Positions 46,611 to 57,361 of a stretch of 64,000 nucleotides of DNA are shown in pieces. The DNA is from Pseudovirgaria hyperparasitica (lineage: Eukaryota > Ascomycota > Dothideomycetes > Acrospermales > Acrospermaceae), in the NCBI RefSeq assembly GCF_010093815.1, contig NW_022985563.1, positions 636,247 through 700,246 on the forward strand. Reading direction: 5' to 3'. The translations under genes were made by a program, and so were the position numbers. The notes under the pieces are model-generated. The model did no database searches, had not been told where the DNA came from, and worked only from the letters and a program-made list of their open reading frames with translations. Position 1 is the first letter of the stretch. Each line of letters opens with the position of its first letter.

Positions 46611-47635
46611 TAGATGGATAGAGAAATTCCAACACTTCTTACCAGGCAGAGTCAGTAAAGACTACGATTAATTGGGCTACTCTTATATATCTAAGTTCAA
46701 GGATCTCTCCATGATTCATAAGGATAGCGAGATGCAAGCGTTCTTTACTAGGTAGAGTCACTAAGAATTACCATTAATGGCAGTCTTTTAATATATATAA
46801 CTTATGTATTTTCTCTTTAACTTATATAGATAGTAACGTCCTAGTACTTCTCTTTCGATAGACTTACTACTAACTATAATTAGAGATACTATTATATTAT
46901 ATCTAACGGTACTAATCTCTCTAAAGCTTACATAGATAACATATTCTAAGTATTATCTACTAGATAGAACTAGTAAAGGATATAACTAAAGAAGCTACTC
47001 TAGTAGATCTAACGTATATATTTTCTTTATAGTCTAGATAGATAGTAAACTTCTAGTATTTCTTACTAAATAGATTTACTAATTACTATAATTAGATATA
47101 CTATATTAATATAATTAATATAAGTAATTTCTCTATCATTTCTATAGAGAATAGAATCTAAGTATATTTCTTTAGATAGAATTACTAATTATTCTAATTA
47201 TAGATACTACTCTAGTATATCTAACTTAATATTTCTCTTCTAATTTAGATAGATAATAGAACTTAAGATCTTTCTTTTCTATATAACTACTAAATATTAT
47301 AATAGAAGAAGCTATTCTAAACTATCTAACTTTAATATTTCTCTTTAATCTATATAGATAGTAATAATCTTATATATCTAGCTAGAGTATTTTCTCTATA
47401 GATATTATAGATAGTTATATATTTATATATTTAGCTAGACTATTCTCTCTATACTTTATATAGATATTACTAATATATATTTAATATATAAGTAGATCTT
47501 ATGTCTGGTTATATAGATAGTATAAGTAAATTATATATAAGCTTAAGAGTTGCTTTCTATCTTATATAGATAGTAGAATTTTAGATGGATAAGATTAATA
47601 GAATATTCTCTTAAGTAAATAGATAAGTAGTAACA
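46611..47635 (+). repeat. AT-rich tandem array, ~105-base unit
   Basis: At least seven to eight degenerate units start at about 46611, 46719, 46825, 46931, 47035, 47143, 47246 and 47351 (spacing 103-108). Each begins TAGATAG-like, followed by a CTAGTA-TTTCTTACTA-ATAGA segment, then an ACTATAATTAGA-like segment, and ends in TCTAAC...TTTCTCT. After 47456 the anchor recurs at about half spacing (47510, 47563). Units at the left edge keep more G and C; further right the sequence becomes strongly AT-rich. This looks like repeat-induced C-to-T decay, which is inference. There is no coding potential. Confidence 0.85.
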
Positions 47636-48053
47636 TAGCGCTTTCTAATAGTAGACTACTTTAAATTTCGGTTAACTCAAGTCTACCGTCGTAGTATAAG
47701 ATAATTAAACCTAGCTATGTATGACCTATATCGATTAAGTCTAGTAACTACTTATACAGATTATAAGGACTATAAGAATATTAAAACTACTATTACGTCT
47801 AGATCTAAAGTAATATAACCCTCGTTGAAATGACGAGAATTAAAAGAGTGTCTACTGCATATATTAAGAAAGAATTCATTAGCGAGGCACATACTATGAA
47901 TCGTTATTCATCACGTAGAATCTAGTAACACCGAGAAGGTTATTCAACAATTGCTTCCCCTAAACATAGGGACCAAGGACAGTCATTAGCATAGCTAAGA
48001 TAGCTTCTAGTATACATTTTTGATAGTGCCATCATCATGTACCGTTGCCGGGC
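47636..48053. other. AT-rich flank of the tandem array
   Basis: An AT-biased sequence between the array and the first paralogue gene. No gene or repeat unit could be recognised. Confidence 0.4.
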
Positions 48054-49298
48054 TCAAGTAGACATGTCATCTGCTTTTCTCTTTCTTTCCAGCTCACTAA
48101 GGAAGAGCTCGCTGGTCGCGAACTTCTCCTCCTCGTGTCTTTGGGCGGCGATGCGTAACGCTCGCATCTGTCCAATCAACCGGCGCTTCGACTTTATCTC
48201 TTCTAAGGTCATGTCCGGTGCCAGACTCAGGTATGGAATTACATACTCTGGGTAAAGCGCCATCAGCTCTGTCAAGGTTGTGCGGCTCTGATCAGTCTCT
48301 CCCATCGGGGGGTCGATGCCAAACCCCTGAGGGGCTGGGCCAGCGTCCTCTCCAAAGCCGATGTCAGGCCCAGTGTTGGTATGCTGCTCTTCGTGGACTG
48401 ATCCCCGATTGGATTCATTGTGAGCTCCACTTGGAGCATTGAAGGTATTATGATTGTCAATCGTATTTCTCGCTCCATTCCAACTGTCGTCGTTGTTGTT
48501 GTTGTTACTCCTATTTTTATTGTTTCTCGGAGCTTCGATGCCGTGAAGAGGGAGCGGTGCTTCTTGTACATTGCTACGTGGGGGACTGAAGCTGACTTGC
48601 CGTATTGGGTACCCAGAATCTATATACTGGATTTCGGGTTGGGAAGAATCGTTGCCTGTGAAATTTCGAGGGGACGATACGGTCGATGATTGCATCATGT
48701 GTCCTAGAGGTCTGGTCACGCCGCTGCCTTGAGGTCTTTTACCATCTCTTTGACTTTTGATAGTACTGTTATGCCGTTTGAGGCTTTCGTGAAGAGTCGG
48801 AAGATTCTTGAAGTCGGACAGAGCTTTGTCCACGTGAACTGCTTGTATGCCGAGATAAACCCCTTCTTGATGCTTTTCGGAAGGTAATGAACCATCACTC
48901 TGTGCCTTGGCTAGAACATGTTTGACAATGCCAGCTTTTGCGACGGCTGGATTGTTGATACAGCGTGATAGAACAGAGATGGCTTTACAGAAGTCCTCTG
49001 GCCATTCACCATACTCTTGGTGGACCTTTCCGTCTTTGTACGGAGCGAAGATGCCCGAGTACATTTCATGCAGTTCGGCGTGTGTCAGAGCCCAGTTCTT
49101 GCAAGCTGCTTCCTTATAGATAACAGATTGTGAGTTTGAGACTGTATTGGTGCGATCGTTATCAATATCATTGTTGAGCTGTGAGTTTTCCGCGATCGAG
49201 GGGAGAACAGGAGAATTCTGTTCAGCTTTGATCGAATCGCTTCTAGAGGCAGCCGATGACTGTGCGCGACGGCTTGATGCACGTGTAGTTCTTTTCAT
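48054..49298 (-). CDS. unrecognised protein, paralogue family copy A
   Basis: A single-exon protein of 414 residues with no family I recognise. A Ser/Arg-rich start is followed by a putative domain at about 60-163 with Trp69 (CKNWALTHAELHEMY) and Trp99 (GEWPEDFCKAISVLSRC), ending VYLGIQAVHVDKALSDF. Residues ~170-335 are Asn/Ser/Pro-rich, including a run of Asn near 265. A C-terminal domain at about 340-382 reads LMALYPEYVIPYLSLAPDMT then LEEIKSKRRLIGQMRAL, followed by a charged helix rich in Glu, Lys and Arg. Both domains recur in the genes at 51674 and 54183. A basic start and charged end suggest a nuclear protein, but this is inference. The AT-rich array lies directly downstream. Confidence 0.7.
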   Translation of the reverse strand: MKRTTRASSRRAQSSAASRSDSIKAEQNSPVLPSIAENSQLNNDIDNDRTNTVSNSQSVIYKEAACKNWALTHAELHEMYSGIFAPYKDGKVHQEYGEWPEDFCKAISVLSRCINNPAVAKAGIVKHVLAKAQSDGSLPSEKHQEGVYLGIQAVHVDKALSDFKNLPTLHESLKRHNSTIKSQRDGKRPQGSGVTRPLGHMMQSSTVSSPRNFTGNDSSQPEIQYIDSGYPIRQVSFSPPRSNVQEAPLPLHGIEAPRNNKNRSNNNNNDDSWNGARNTIDNHNTFNAPSGAHNESNRGSVHEEQHTNTGPDIGFGEDAGPAPQGFGIDPPMGETDQSRTTLTELMALYPEYVIPYLSLAPDMTLEEIKSKRRLIGQMRALRIAAQRHEEEKFATSELFLSELERKRKADDMST

Positions 49299-51673
49299 CT
49301 TGATAGAAAAATGGCCGTGATGTTAGAACTTGAGATAGATAAATGCAATGATTGGAGGAGGGTGAGTTTGGGGATAGTGTTTGTAAGACAGGAAAGTAGG
49401 ATCTATATTGAGAAGTGTGGGTTACGGAAGCCGGCATGAGATAACCCGTGAACTTGAGTGTTTTGCCGAACAGTCTTAAGGGGTCGCTGTGTTCCTGTCT
49501 ATCGGACTGTATTTAACCATGGTTTTCACATTATTCCTCGCAAACAGCTCCTTAGCTACCGGTCCTCTCTAATCATAGTTCCAAAGAGTTACACTTAAAT
49601 AGTTGGGACTACGTATCACCAGCAACTTAGACATTATGGCCTTGGAGCCAAAAAAAGCAGCCATAAGTCTTGATATACTTAAAGATCCAAAGCTCGAAGT
49701 AAACATATAAGCACCGGATGGAATTTTTTGAGGCGACGGACGAGCAAGACAAAGGAGAATCTGGGTGGATATGTGATCTGCTTCCACAGAATCTCAGGAA
49801 AGATAATCTCAAAAGATTCTAGTTGATGCTAAGGATATTCTTCCAAAGCGCCTTAAAAAACTTTATGATTCTTCTAAAGTATGACAGTGGACACGAGATT
49901 ATGATCCTATTAGGACAATATAGGTAGATTCAAGCCACTTTTCCCCCTTATAGTTGTGTCCTGAGCTAATGTGACATTCTTAAATGTTGTGATACCAGAT
50001 GAAGTCATTGTTCATCTCTTTCAAGATCCGTGATATGCATCAAATCTAGGCTTTCTCTACGCACGTAACTGTGCAATCAACAATTGACAGTGTCATACCC
50101 CTTTCAGCCACCGAGCTATTGAAACGTTGGGGTAGAAGGATATAGTCAAGGCTTAAGGGGTTATATTAGCTGAGCATACAGATTTGCTAAGAAGAAAAGT
50201 TGAGGTGGAATCTACACGCGTCTTGTTAAGTGTAAACTGACTTGTAAGATTGTGTATGATGACTTTCTCCAATATATGTCGCCTATAATATAATAAGCTT
50301 CGTCTTGTGAATAACCATGAACTAATCTTTTGAGTATATTCTCATTTGTAATAGGCGTCGCTACAATGCGGCATTGTACATCGGAACAGTGGAGTCTGAC
50401 TCTTAGATATCAGAGGTGCTATTTGGACGGTGGGTCGTCGTTAGTCTTCCCATGATTGATCCACCTACTATGTACCGATTACACCGAAAACGAGGCTCTA
50501 ATATCCTGGAGCTACAACGGATATATATCGAACAAAGCATACTAAGGCAGAGCAGCTTCTCGTACCCTCCGATTCGACAATTTTAGCGGTAAAGAAACTA
50601 GACCAGCCATGGCGAACGAACCAAGGGAAAGCGAGAACGGTGAAACTCACGTGGTAGTGGTGATAGGCCTGGCAAGTACAACAGCAGAGATATCCAGCTG
50701 ATCCACTATTGCGTAGAACGCACCACGATAATTAGATATTCCACTGCCAGAGCACCTCAGACGAACCGTAAGTCAATCGTCCTTCATTGCTTCTATCAAA
50801 GGCCTTCCTGACAGTCTCTCCGACCTTTCAGTAGCTCCATGAAGGAAGTCGCTAGAAAACCTTTCTCTAAAATTCGGTAGACACAAATGCTTAGTCTCGG
50901 GTGACTCCTTCTCCACCACTATTAGACGACACGAGAATCTCCTTTCATATCTTCGCAGGACCAAATTATACACACATTGACAATGATGAAGGTGGAATAT
51001 ACATGGCCTAAACAGCCAGCCTCACAAAATTAAAGACTATCATGTCTTTGTACCAGAAGTTCAAGATATCATCCCTGTGTTATGGCGATATAGAGATCTG
51101 ACAGATATCGAGACTATAAAAGCGTTATTGATAACATGATGGCTTTCAATATTACATAACAAGTCAAAGATATGCCCGATGACCTCTCTTTGTACGAGCT
51201 TCGACCTCATTGAAAGAAAAGGATGAACATCATGTGTAGGATACCATTCTGGGTCTGGTCAGGAAGTCAGTGGGAACTATTCTAGATCAAGGTCGGATAA
51301 ATCATTCTGTTATTGAAGAAGCTATCTATGTGCGTTCGTGGGGCAAAAGTCGCCTTCAACGATCTCACTACAGTACATGCTGCTCTGCTAAAGAAGGTGA
51401 GATACTACCAAGTATCTTCTAGTCTTTGTCTAGTGTGCATGTGAAAATACAATATTACATTGAACGAAACCTCGACGTCCTGCCAAAGGGGGATTACAGC
51501 AGGAAACAAAAGCAGCTTAAAGCTCGAATCAATATCGAAGTGACAAGACCTTCAACCAAGATGACAATCCGATATGAACGCCATCAATGACACAACGCCC
51601 TTCCACAGCAACCAATGCCATCAACAGTGCCTAATCTTCACCAATTTTCTTTCAACCCTCAATATACCTATGT
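49299..51673. other. gene-free stretch with probable decayed coding DNA
   Basis: No intact gene. Short open stretches read like protein on the plus strand, for example around 51025-51130 (KDYHVFVPEVQDIIPVLW) and 51310-51570, and also near 49637-49700. Stops and frame changes separate them. I cannot assign them to a family. They may be relics of a mobile element or of a further family copy. Confidence 0.35.
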
Positions 51674-53056
51674 CTATCCCTCGGCAAGTTCTTCATCCCC
51701 AGTTTCATCTCCTGCCATGCTATTATCATTGCCTTCGTCCTCCAATGCTCCAGCAATCCTCTCTCGACCCTCGAGAAAAAGTTTAGAAAGACCGAGTCGA
51801 GCCTGCTCCTCAGGGCTCTCGAATTTCGGCAAGCTCCTCATGTAGTCGATCATGAGGACCTTTGTGTTGAGATCCGTGAAACTCATGGCCGTATCAAGTG
51901 TCAGATACGGAGAGGAGAAGTGAGGGAGGAATCTCGCGAGATCTTCAAGCGTATGGAATGTGTCGTGGTTAGCAAAACGAGCATAGTACTCAGGGAGATT
52001 GTGGCTGGAAGTAGGCACAAGCTGGTTCTTGTTGGCAGTCTCAGAGCTCTGAGGGTCATGGTCGATGGAGCTGCTGGCCCTGTCATTTGAAGGTGGAGAA
52101 GTGGAGCTGTTCTCGCGCGACGCTTCAGAGCTTTCTTGCCTGTTGCTATCGATGGTGTGTTCGTCTGACTGATTCATCAGTAATTGGTCATATGGTGGAG
52201 CATGCACGTTTCCGTTCTGTAGCATTGTCTCACCGGGTTGAGTATCCGCATCTCCATGAATCATTGCCCCGTTATGGAGATGGTCAGACGTAGTAGAATC
52301 ATCTGCATCTCTGATACTGAGTCCATTTTCAGAATTACCATCGTTGACATCACTGCCATGGAGGCTGCGATGTTGATTTCCCTCAGAAGCGTTGGGTCCA
52401 CGACGGGTGCGGGTACGTCTGATGCTTTCGTGATATGGCTGGAGGCCGTCGTTGTCACTCAGTTCGTCGTCCCAACGCGACTTACGCTTCTGGGGCCTGG
52501 GTAAGAAAATTTCGTCTAGTTCTGTTTTGCTCTTTTGGGTAATCTCGTCCAGTAACTTGGGCTCTCTCGCAATTGTATCACAAGCTGCATCGATATCCCC
52601 TCTCTTGACACCACATTGATTTTTGTGGGAATTCTTTCCCTTGCGATCCTTTGTATGCTGGAGGACGACTATCCTTGCGATTTCCGGCAGATTCGTAGTC
52701 AATTTAGACAGAGACAAAAGACTGTGAAACAGAGTTCCCGGCCATTCATGAATGGAAGAGAAAGCTATACCATGCTGATTGACGAATACATCGTCCTTGG
52801 AGAACATAGTTCCTAGGTCTGCCACCGTGAAGTCCCAATTCAGGCAAATCTTTTGTATAATATCGACGATACGCTGTGGGTGAGCTTCTGAAACAGACTC
52901 TATGGTTATCGATGGCCTGCTGTCGCATGATTCATCGTCAGATCTATCTGGTGTTACTTTTGACGTCGAAGTGGACCTCTCGTCGCTCTTGGGAGCAGTG
53001 CTACTCATCAGAGGTGTGGACCCTCCTTCCGAGTGTTGTGGGGATGATGGATCCAT
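51674..53056 (-). CDS. unrecognised protein, paralogue family copy B
   Basis: A single-exon protein of 460 residues. It has the same layout as the gene at 48054. The Ser/Asp-rich start is followed by the N-terminal domain at about 63-165 with Trp74 (CLNWDFTVADLGTMF) and Trp105 (HEWPGTLFHSLLSLSKL), ending CGVKRGDIDAACDTIA. A basic stretch PRPQKRKSR (about 186-194) could be a nuclear localisation signal. The linker (about 195-355) is polar, rich in Ser, Asn, Asp and His. The C-terminal domain at about 368-410 reads LARFLPHFSSPYLTLDTAMS, then DLNTKVLMIDYMRSL, and is followed by an acidic tail. Identity with the other two copies is low, but the Trp spacing and the PYL/MT(S)/K/MR-L pattern line up. 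Function unknown. Confidence 0.7.
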   Translation of the reverse strand: MDPSSPQHSEGGSTPLMSSTAPKSDERSTSTSKVTPDRSDDESCDSRPSITIESVSEAHPQRIVDIIQKICLNWDFTVADLGTMFSKDDVFVNQHGIAFSSIHEWPGTLFHSLLSLSKLTTNLPEIARIVVLQHTKDRKGKNSHKNQCGVKRGDIDAACDTIAREPKLLDEITQKSKTELDEIFLPRPQKRKSRWDDELSDNDGLQPYHESIRRTRTRRGPNASEGNQHRSLHGSDVNDGNSENGLSIRDADDSTTSDHLHNGAMIHGDADTQPGETMLQNGNVHAPPYDQLLMNQSDEHTIDSNRQESSEASRENSSTSPPSNDRASSSIDHDPQSSETANKNQLVPTSSHNLPEYYARFANHDTFHTLEDLARFLPHFSSPYLTLDTAMSFTDLNTKVLMIDYMRSLPKFESPEEQARLGLSKLFLEGRERIAGALEDEGNDNSMAGDETGDEELAEG

Positions 53057-54182
53057 CCTTGAGTAACGACAAAAATTTGATACGTAGAGGTCTATGGTGC
53101 GTATTGAGAGTATAAGAGGCGCGTGGCGGTTCTAATGTCTTGGCAACAAATTTGAAAGCTATGACGGAAGTAAACAAGACAGGGCGTGGGACGTAGGAGA
53201 TCTACAGGAACTGTGTGTATTCCTTCTTTTCCTATAGGTACAGCACATAACAAAGGTGCCCACCACTACAGATCTATGTAGTATACTAGGATACACTTCA
53301 CTTGTATATCAGCACGCACATGTCACTCTGCTTATAGATGAGTTCAATATCGCTGGGTGGAGGAACAGTATACTCCGAATCTGAGGAAGATGAATGCAAA
53401 ATAAAGACTTACTACGAGCAGCTTCTGCAATATGGTAACATAATATCTACAATATGCGCTTATTTACAACCGGGGCGCATCCTGATAGTCCTCTTATCAA
53501 TAGCACAAACTCCTCCAGACTCGAGACAAAAAGTGAGCAAACTTGCTTCGAGGTGTAGATTCCCTCAACTCTATCTTTCCGAGGGTGATATATTGCTATG
53601 ATCTCCACGTTTCAAATCGTCCCGAAGACTGAAATTGTTGAGGATGAACAGTGGACTGTATCAGGCTACCCCTGAGCTATGAAAACTCACTTTGATGATT
53701 CTTGACAAGGGAAGTGGGTACTGGAAAGTTCACCCCAATGAGATCGATTATCATAGAGATGAGAAGAGCAGCTATTGGAAGACAACTGTGTTACCCAACG
53801 GAAGAGCCACTGATGAACTGTGTTCGCACTCATTATTACTTAGAGGGTAATTAGGGTCAGTGATCGATTCAAACTACAAAGTGCTTAGAAATGGATTACG
53901 AGCATAGCATTTCTAGGGAACGAGTTATAGCACGGTCGTGCACGCCGTAGTCATAGTCATGTAGATCTGTTGTCCCGGCGACCCACTTCACTCCGGAGTG
54001 TCTTATCGAGCTACAGGGTTTTCGTCTTGTCAAGTCCTTCCCTGAGCTCCACTAAACAAGTTCATACACTACCAGCCACTCTTCTCAACGACACTCTTAT
54101 GTATGTAACAAGCAGTGATTATGTAAGATCTCAGCACAGTCTAGTCCTAACTTCACGTTTAGCTGCGCTCGTGTTCTCGAAG
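53057..54182. other. intergenic between divergent family copies
   Basis: Upstream DNA of copies B and C. An 87-codon open frame at 53338-53601 has no recognisable feature. The frame of copy C is open upstream to 53970, but without a convincing ATG. Confidence 0.4.
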
Positions 54183-55070
54183 ATGGCCTCTCGCCGCAAA
54201 TGCAAAGATGCTACGGCCGTCCGCATCGACAACGATATCTCCGAAATATGTCGAATTTGGGGTATGACATACTTTGAGCTCGAAAGACTTCTTTCCAGCA
54301 ATGGATTGAGCAACTCCAGTGGCAAACCCACGCCCAATATCAAAGACTGGGCAGTTACAATAAGCAGATATCTGAAGAGATTGGCCACTCTCGAAGCTGA
54401 TCCACAAACTGCTATGGGACTCATTCTTTTCGAATCAAAGAAAAGAAATGATGATGATGCGCGTACTTTCCATGCCTTTAGGGGCATTCTTGGTGTTGAC
54501 GTGGATCGTGCTGTAAAAGCTCTGGAATCTCGCAATGGTGCTGCTCATCGAGTGGGTACTATCACCCGACCCCAGGAGCGCACTACGGGCCCTACGAATG
54601 AAAACATCAATCAAGGCAATCAAAATAGCCACCAGTTGACCGCCCATCAGGCACCACTCAACTCAAACAATCGAAACGGCCAGCCGGCCATTACTGAAGG
54701 TCCTATACGCAACGCAAATGCTCGCCCAAATATTCCTAACATGGCCCCTCCTGTTGATCGCAATGGGCTTCCACCTCTCCACGACGTTTCTCTGCAGATG
54801 GCATTCAGCGAGTTTTGGCCACGTTATGCAATGCCCGCGCTAGGAATTCACGGGGCAATGACGACTAACGAGATTAACGTCAAACTTGAGTTCGTCCAGC
54901 ATTTGATGGACCTGGAAAGGAGTGAGAAAGCAGTGGTACAGAAAGAGGCACAAGCAATACAGAGATTGGTGGACGCGGAAAAGCACCAGGTCACCCTCGA
55001 GAAGTTGGAGCTGAACAAGCAGTATCTGGAGGCGATCAAGAGGGAGAAGCAGATGAGGGGGGAGATGTAG
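54183..55070 (+). CDS. unrecognised protein, paralogue family copy C
   Basis: 295 residues from ATG 54183. A basic start (MASRRKCK) leads into the N-terminal domain at about 15-116: Trp26 (CRIWGMTYFELERLL), Trp56 (KDWAVTISRYLKRLATL) and the closing FRGILGVDVDRAVKALES. An Asn/Gln-rich linker covers about 130-195. The C-terminal domain at about 204-245 reads FSEFWPRYAMPALGIHGAMT then NEINVKLEFVQHLMDL, followed by a long Lys/Glu-rich helix (about 245-295), likely a coiled coil. It is the shortest copy and the only one on the plus strand. The frame continues upstream to 53970 with no ATG at its start and an in-frame ATG at 54099; 54183 is chosen because the domain follows at once. Confidence 0.7.
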   Translation: MASRRKCKDATAVRIDNDISEICRIWGMTYFELERLLSSNGLSNSSGKPTPNIKDWAVTISRYLKRLATLEADPQTAMGLILFESKKRNDDDARTFHAFRGILGVDVDRAVKALESRNGAAHRVGTITRPQERTTGPTNENINQGNQNSHQLTAHQAPLNSNNRNGQPAITEGPIRNANARPNIPNMAPPVDRNGLPPLHDVSLQMAFSEFWPRYAMPALGIHGAMTTNEINVKLEFVQHLMDLERSEKAVVQKEAQAIQRLVDAEKHQVTLEKLELNKQYLEAIKREKQMRGEM

Positions 55071-55499
55071 AGATTGGAAGACGACGTGGCCTCGATAAAT
55101 CCTATGGACATGGCGATGGTCAAGATACGTGTGCTTGCATTAGTAAGGCGAAAGGAAGCTACATCATGCTGCTTACCGCTTTGAAAACAATGTCATCATC
55201 AAGCCTCTGGCTTTTAGGGATCGGAGGCATGTTAAAGAGAGCGTGATCGGATAGTCATTAGAGTTGTAGGTAACTCGTTATGAACAATGATACTTGGCTA
55301 TTGTCGAGATTGACAGTCTTGTGCTTCATGTGAAGCTACTGTAATAGCCAATGCTCTAACAGCACAAGTGCATACGAAATGGATGTGAACTACCTTATAC
55401 TGCTTCACGGAATATGTCAGACGCTTAGTCTTGATCTTCCGTACCACCGCACTGTTGAGACGCGCCTGTGTCTTTCTTTGCTCTTCCGGAGCGTTAATC
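55071..55499. other. intergenic, convergent 3' ends
   Basis: 429 bases between copy C and the membrane-protein gene. No feature recognised. Confidence 0.45.
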
Positions 55500-56770
55500 T
55501 CAAGTCCTTGCCATCAGATCTTGGAAACAACCCCTGGACGACCTATCTGCTCTTTGTACCTCTCTTATGGCCTCAGCATACCCCGTATCCGGGCTTTGTT
55601 GCCTTTGTATGCGCTCGTTGTACTCTTGAATCTCTTCTGACACCGGACTTTCCCTCCCACACGACGCAGTACCTCTATCAGTGCTCGATGGCTCCCCCGA
55701 TTCTGTAGGTTGTAAGCTCTCCATATGCATGTTCGTCATCTTGCTCATCCTCCTGCCATCAAGCCCCTCGCCAGCAAGCGATCTTCCAAAGCTCCACCTC
55801 GAGGTACGCCGCTGCTCCTCGCGATCCCTGAACCGCGCCTCACAGATGGAGTGATCCATTGTCAGGCTGCCCATTTGTCCTAACTTGAGCGCGCGCAAGC
55901 GATCCAGTGCCGTCTTGAAATCGTCCAGCACCACACTGTCCGTTAGACACTTGAATACGAACGACAGCTTGAAAAAGGGATTGATTCCCGTTGGCATCTT
56001 ATCGTCCAAAACACCTGTTACGCTCAATACATCCGGTACAATAAATACCACACTCACTACCATCGCGCTCAGCATCAACACAAATCTTGGGCTAATCCGT
56101 AGCACATCCCACGCACTCAGCTCATATCTCGCCACAATATTCCAGAACAACGCTACGGTCGTGAAGATCCACCATGGGTCACGGCATAAAGGCTCCCACG
56201 GGCGTGTGCGTAGGAATATGTTCCCCCAGCCGTGAAAATATTGAAAATTTGCAAAGATCTCGACGATCCAGTAGGGCTGGGCGAGGACGACGGTGATTAT
56301 GAAGATTAGGGATGCCCAGCGCGGGAGGAAGGGCTTGATTTTCATCCAGGCGATGACATTGTGCAAGGACCAGGAGGCATTGAGGAGAATCGCCGAAACA
56401 GAAAGCCACCAGGTGTAGATGGGTGGGTGGAAGAGGATCCAGAAGCCGTGAGGAATCCCGAGGAGGAGCTTGAGTTGTGTCAGTATATGTTTTGCTCTAG
56501 CATCTTGATTGTGGTCTCCGGATAGAGGCATCGCTGCGCTGGTAAAACATTAAAGCTCACCTCCAATAGAATCAACTTATGCAACAACACCCCTTTTCGC
56601 ATATTTGCTATTGTGATACAGCTCATCACTACGAGGCTCCCGACCAGAAACCCTTGAGCCCAGCCCTCGAGCAGCAATCCGTCCGGATCTGTCGGTCTGC
56701 CCACATCATTCCTCTTCTCCATCGACACACCTTCCGACTGTACAGCCTGGTCAAGTGGAAATGGCGGCAT
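55500..56770 (-). CDS. conserved fungal multi-pass membrane protein
   Basis: Two exons: 56561-56770 and 55500-56468, for 392 residues. The intron is 92 bases. About five to six hydrophobic segments lie between residues 38 and 220 (for example WAQGFLVGSLVVMSCITI, YTWWLSVSAILLNASW, LIFIITVVLAQPYWIVEI, WWIFTTVALFWNIVA and VLMLSAMVVSVVFIV). Short conserved-looking blocks sit between them: SLHNVIAWMKIKPFL, TRPWEPLCRDPWW and PTGINPFFKLSFVFKCL. I recall this pattern from uncharacterised proteins widespread in filamentous ascomycetes. The C-terminal ~130 residues are polar and probably cytosolic. It resembles no transporter family I can name. The first exon supplies the N terminus and first membrane segment and joins in frame at LILLE|LLLGIP. 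Confidence 0.75.
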
Positions 56771-57361
56771 GAATGGTTTACGTGGTCGATCAAACGTGTC
56801 TTGAGAGGCTCAGGGCGGGGGTCGTCAATCCGGGGCACACACTTTTCCACTCCTTTGCGCAGCTCAAGTTGCATTACTTCCAATTCTTTACCTGACCGAA
56901 CCTCGTCCTCATCACGAAGCCAGCATAGACGTTCAAAGACAAAATGCCTCGTTCCCAAGTTCCCCGCCACGCACGCAACTCAGCGGAAAAACCCTCGCCT
57001 TCGTGGGACACTATCTCCACTATAATCCGCAAAGTACACTATTGACACATGCGCATCGAATGAGCGTCACATAGCTTGCGGAGGACATGTAGCAAACGAT
57101 CAATGCCGTATTGCTCAGATATCCGCTGTCGTCCGCGCATCGCTTAGAAAGCATACATGTATTAATTATACAGTACACAGTAAAGCTTACGCCAGGCTGA
57201 ATTAGGCTTAGTCTTAGCTCCACCAGTTCCCGTCCCGTCCTCGGCCTGTCGTAAATTCACGTCGGCATCCGTCTCGACGACCTCTTTACGCGTCTTGATC
57301 TTCCTTCACCTCCACTCGTAACAATGACTTGAAAGGACATAGTTGTCTGTTCATTTCTATC
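56771..57361. other. intergenic, divergent promoters
   Basis: 591 bases upstream of both the membrane-protein gene and the F-box-like gene. No feature recognised. Confidence 0.45.

Noticed and set aside
53338-53601. An 87-codon frame between copies B and C
   Set aside because: No resemblance to the neighbouring family or any known protein; too short to support.
53970-54182. Upstream extension of family copy C
   Set aside because: The frame opens on TTG, has no ATG near its start, and the extension is not shared by copies A and B.
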